Of a stretch of DNA of 64,000 nt, positions 60,190-64,000 are shown piece after piece (position 1 is the first letter of the stretch; every line of letters begins with the position of its first letter). The stretch lies in NCBI GenBank assembly GCA_019914945.1, contig CM034111.1, forward strand, positions 4,712,001 through 4,776,000. The letters are read 5' to 3'. The notes beneath the pieces are model-generated. The model did not search any database. It saw only the letters and a program-made list of their open reading frames with translations, and was not told the DNA's origin. This DNA comes from Typha latifolia (lineage: Eukaryota > Streptophyta > Magnoliopsida > Poales > Typhaceae). Both the position numbers and the translations under genes were made by a program.

Positions 60190-61845
60190 ACGTGCTAATA
60201 CCCGAGCTCGGGCTCGTCGGAGCCGAGCCGCTGGCTGGCCAGCAGCAACCGATGCCCTTTCCGCCAGCCTGGGTCCGCAACCCCCTCCATCATCTCCTCC
60301 CTTCTTGTCCTCCTCTTCTTCTTCTTCTTCTTATTTCTTCTTTCTTTTTCTTCTTCTTCCTCTGCTTCTTCTCCTTCTCTTTCGGCACAGTGCTGGGCTA
60401 GGCCCAGCACTGTAGCAGGAAATGCTGGGTCGAGTGTCTTAATTAATTTATTGATGTTATTTATTTAGACTTTTCCTTCTCAATTAATGCAAATAGATTA
60501 TTTAGACATTAATTATTTTAATAACAATATATATTCTGCAATATGTTTATTAGTAATTATAATTTGTTTAATTAATGATTAATTAGGTATAAATATAGGT
60601 ACTACTTATATTTATTTATTTATATCTCTATTAGATTAATATATAGATTTGTAAATTATAATTATCAAATTTGTAGAATAAGATACATTTTAAGTAATTC
60701 TAATATTTATTATACATTATTATTTTGGAACAAATAAAATACTATGCTTACGTATTTATTTATTTATTATTTTATAAAGTAATGACTACATAATCCCTAA
60801 TTAATCAAGATATAATTTAATTATAATTAGGTTTTTATCTATATTTATATTTTTATTTATAATTAAAAATCTAGCTAGTTATAAAGATAAGTAAAAATTC
60901 TAAAGCCTAATAAATCATCATATATTACATAAACGGATTTTAATTAGGTGAACGGCTAACTTCATGCTACTTAAATATTTTCAGATCCCGAACCCCTTAT
61001 TTGAAGCCCCGTGGACCCTATTAGGACGAGTTGTCGCTCGGTTGCCGGATGTGACGAATACGTGAGTTGTGTCTTTTGATCATATATGAGTAGTCTTATC
61101 TCCTAGACGTCTTTCTCAAATTAGGATATATTATATATTATGTATATGCATGTTTTGACCTCCAACATAATTATATAGCTTTATTTAGAGATGATTTCAA
61201 TCAAACATATTTTATCATGCATTTGATTAGACTAATCTGGGATATGAGTACATTTGTGATATATAGAGATGATTGGAGATGGTTATACTATTATGGTTTT
61301 ATGTCTGGATGATTTCTATCATGAGTATGCATGTGATAGACTAGCATGGGTATGCATGTGTCAACTATATGATTGGAGACTATATTGCATTATTTTTCTC
61401 TTGATTCATATTTCATCTAAATTCCTGTTATACATTGACTTGTTATCATACTGGATATATGTATATGATCTGTTATTTAGAAAGAAAGCATGAAATGTGA
61501 TTGATAGGATAGTTGATAGAAAGCGTGAGGATACCCGAGTGGGTGTGAGTGTTAGGACGTGCTTGGTGGATAATTGATCGCTCGACATAGTCGCGATCAT
61601 GTTGGCCTTACGTCCGAGGTCGTTAGTTTGTGTGCGCAGCAGACATTCGGGCACATGCCGTTTGTCAGGGCATATGTTGCGAATTATCCTCATGAGATTT
61701 CTATCAGCTAGAAGGGTGCCCGGTCTGGATGGATGTTGATACCCTTAGCGGATGGCAGGGTATGGTTATATTTGAGATACTCCTTGCGGATGGCAGAGTA
61801 TGCTCTAAGTCTTCGAGCATGATGTTGAGAGCGGGTACGGGTGTT
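59731..61845 (+). mobile_element. Ty3/gypsy-type LTR, + orientation, 3'-truncated
   Basis: It begins TGTAACAACCCAATC, a typical gypsy LTR start. It contains CT-rich tracts (59925-60065 and 60137-60183), a GGGCTAGGCCCAGCAC palindrome near 60393, and a GC-richer second half from 60991. No internal domains follow. Compared with the reversed copy at 61847-64000 it lacks the last 950 bp of the LTR. Open frames over the CT tracts are low-complexity artefacts. Confidence 0.6.
60137..60183. repeat. CT dinucleotide repeat
   Basis: An uninterrupted run of about 23 CT units. A longer imperfect CT/CTTT tract lies at 59925-60065. Confidence 0.95.
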
Positions 61846-63661
61846 GTGTAATGCCCCCGCCCGACATAAGCACGTGCATGCCCACGCACCCACACGGCAC
61901 GCGCGGCGCACGCAATAGGTTGGGCGGGGCCCGTCACGCAAAGATACTCTCCTATGCACATATAATCATGACATCATCAAATAAAACCTGCTAACCTATC
62001 CATGATCACATAATCCATCACCAAATAAATCATATTATTAACAATAAACCTATTAATATATGAATATCTAAGTCCATAAAAATATACACTAGACCACTAC
62101 ATAATATGGCAGGACCCACACAGGCCACAACAAACCATCAAGATACAATTAAAACAACTAATATAAGAGTACGCCATGATTCAATCTGCATTATACAAAT
62201 CATCGTCCAATATAAAAGAGTACAAATATCAAATACTAGTACAACTCAATTTCTATATAAACTATCATCTATATCTCACCTTATCTTTGTTCTAAAATAT
62301 CTCATCAAGATATCTCAAGTTGGTATCATGTACCATAATATCTGTGGGGGTTAAAAAAAAGAGAAATAAAGCGAGTCATGATCAAAAAGCTCAGTGAATA
62401 GACCTTACCCCGAATTAGTGAAGCCAAACATAGAATAAATCAAGTACAGGATAATATGAATCAGAAAGAGTCTCATTATTATGAATGAGTAAATGAATGT
62501 GTCCCCAATAATACATAAATAAAATATAGATAACATGTCATAACTAATAAAAGTATATAATCCTCGACAATGAGTAAACAAATCTTCATGTCATACTATC
62601 ATCATAACTTTCTCTCAAATATGACACATGACGCATGCCGACCATGACAATGCTGTGATATCAAATGTAATAATATATGATGTATATTGACCACTCGATA
62701 ATCAGGCAATCAGATGATAATGAAATCATATACATTTATCAACATCTCAGTCATCAATGCCATCTCTATATGTTATCATTATACTAGACCACTATACACA
62801 GTCAACACCCAGTACCCGGTCTCAACATCATGTCCAAAGGCTCAGAGCATACTCTGCCATCCGCAAGGAGTATCTCAAATATAATCATACCCTGTCATCC
62901 GCTAAGGGTATCAAAATCCATCCAGACCGGGCACCCTTCTAGCTGATAGAAACCTCGTGAGGATAATTCGCCATATATGCCCTGGTGAATGGCATGTGTC
63001 CGAATGTCTGCTGTGCACATAGACTAACGACCTCGGGCATAAGGCCAATAGGATCGCGACTATGTCGAGCGATCAATCATCCACCAAGCGCATCCTAACC
63101 CTCGCGCCCACTCGGGTATCCTCACACTTTCTATCAACTATCTTATCAATCATATTTCATGCTTTTTTTCTAAATGACAGATCATATGCATATATCCAGT
63201 ACAATAACAAGTCAATGCATAACAGGAATTTAGGTGGAATAGGAATCAAGAGAAAAATGATGCAATGTAGTCTCCGATCATGTATCTAACACATGCATAC
63301 TCCCGCTAGTCTATCACATGCACACTCTTGCTAGAGATCATCTAGTATACAATCATAATAGTAGAATCATCTCTAATCATCTCTATATATCACCAATGTA
63401 CTCATATCTCAGATCAGCCTAATCAAATGCATGATAAAATATGCTCGATTGAAATCATTTTTAGATAAAGTCATATAATCATGCTGGAGGTCAAAACATG
63501 CATGTATATAATATATAATATAACATAATTTGAGAAAGGTGTCTAGGGGATAAGACTACTCACAGTTTGATCAGAATACCCAATACATGCATCCCTCACG
63601 TCCATCGATCAATCGTCACAAATCACTAGCAAGGTCTTCGTCAGGTCTCAAATAAGGGGTT
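60991..63661. repeat. Second inverted repeat, arms of ~855 bp
   Basis: The left arm 60991-61845 is matched reversed by 62803-63661, around a spacer of about 957 bp. Shared blocks include AACCCCTTATTTGA, the TACCCGAGTGGG box, GGGTGCCCGGTCTGGATGGAT and GAGATACTCCTTGCGGATGG. A further piece, AATAAATCATCATAT, matches outside the arms. The cause is two gypsy-type LTRs lying in opposite orientation. Confidence 0.85.
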
Positions 63662-64000
63662 GTGTAACATATGATGATTTATTGTTTAGAATCTCTTCTT
63701 TTGTTTTTTATTAAATAATTTGATTTACATCATATGTTCAATTATAATAATATTAATATGTTATTATTCTAATTGTAGATTATTTATAAAAAAATCGTAA
63801 AAGAGCTACATGTACAATGATATAATTTAAAATACATGTAGACATATTATATAATTATACTTTAATTATTTTGTCACAACTACTATTACTAAACAAATTA
63901 AGAGTTGCATATAAAATAATCTTTACTTAATCATGTAATATAAACATTATGTAAGCCTACTATTTTATTACATGCATAATAATGTATAATAAGTTGTACA
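61847..64000 (-). mobile_element. Ty3/gypsy-type LTR, reversed, running off the window
   Basis: On the minus strand the 3' end is GGGGGCATTACA at 61847. The part at 61860-62800 has GGGGTAAGGTCTATTCACTG and CTTTTTGATCATGACTCGC blocks typical of this LTR type. The part at 62803-63661 mirrors the + copy. The 5' start is beyond the window. Confidence 0.6.

Noticed and set aside
59580..60415. Long open frames of 273 and 206 codons
   Set aside because: They run through CT microsatellites and encode Ser/Leu repeats; this is low-complexity LTR sequence.

Overview
The window is nuclear DNA of a flowering plant. It has spliced genes with GT-AG introns, plant-specific gene families, and dense nested LTR retrotransposons, a TRIM element, MITEs and AT/CT microsatellites. 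The clade (monocot or eudicot) cannot be fixed from the sequence alone. There is no operon structure, no CRISPR array and no tRNA or rRNA gene that I can support.

Five host genes are supported, all on the + strand. (1) 943-1367 is a two-exon gene for a secreted peptide precursor ending in a DY...PKHH motif (RGF/GLV/CLEL type). (2) 12135-13942 is a two-exon DUF247/UPF0481 membrane protein. (3) 21177-25908 is a three-exon gene for a type II 40S ribosomal protein S15a (uS8), the form linked to mitochondria in plants, with a telo-box in its 5' leader. (4) 32092-46561 is a nine-exon multi-pass membrane protein of the plant PRM1/Tweety-like family, stretched to 14.5 kb by one 11.6 kb intron. (5) 51726-52031 is a small serine-rich-protein-like gene with a CLCSPTNHPGSFRC signature.

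The rest is mostly mobile DNA. At 2.3-6.4 kb lies a decayed Copia element interrupted by a solo LTR (4996-5894) with a perfect 5-bp target duplication. A relative of that LTR sits reversed at 9846-10588, and another lies in the big intron at 44113-45000, also with a perfect target duplication. A further solo LTR lies in intron 2 of the S15a gene (22243-23176). The 11.6 kb intron of the PRM1-like gene holds a 5.5 kb inverted repeat (35925-41488) whose arms each carry a TRIM element, a Copia LTR and the start of Copia gag. A diverged reversed LTR, a 3' Copia end and a solo LTR follow it. From 54.2 to 59.6 kb is the 3' two-thirds of a SIRE/Maximus-like Copia element with a decayed extra ORF after pol. 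From 59.6 kb to the window end are Ty3/gypsy-type LTR pieces in opposite orientations, making a second inverted repeat.

The most unusual theme is a CpG-rich palindromic word, GCGTTCGAACGC and its decayed variants. It is repeated in arrays inside at least three LTR types with different termini, and looser TTCGAA clusters occur in the SIRE-like element. The other headline is the large intronic palindrome, which would fold into a long hairpin in the pre-mRNA of the PRM1-like gene.
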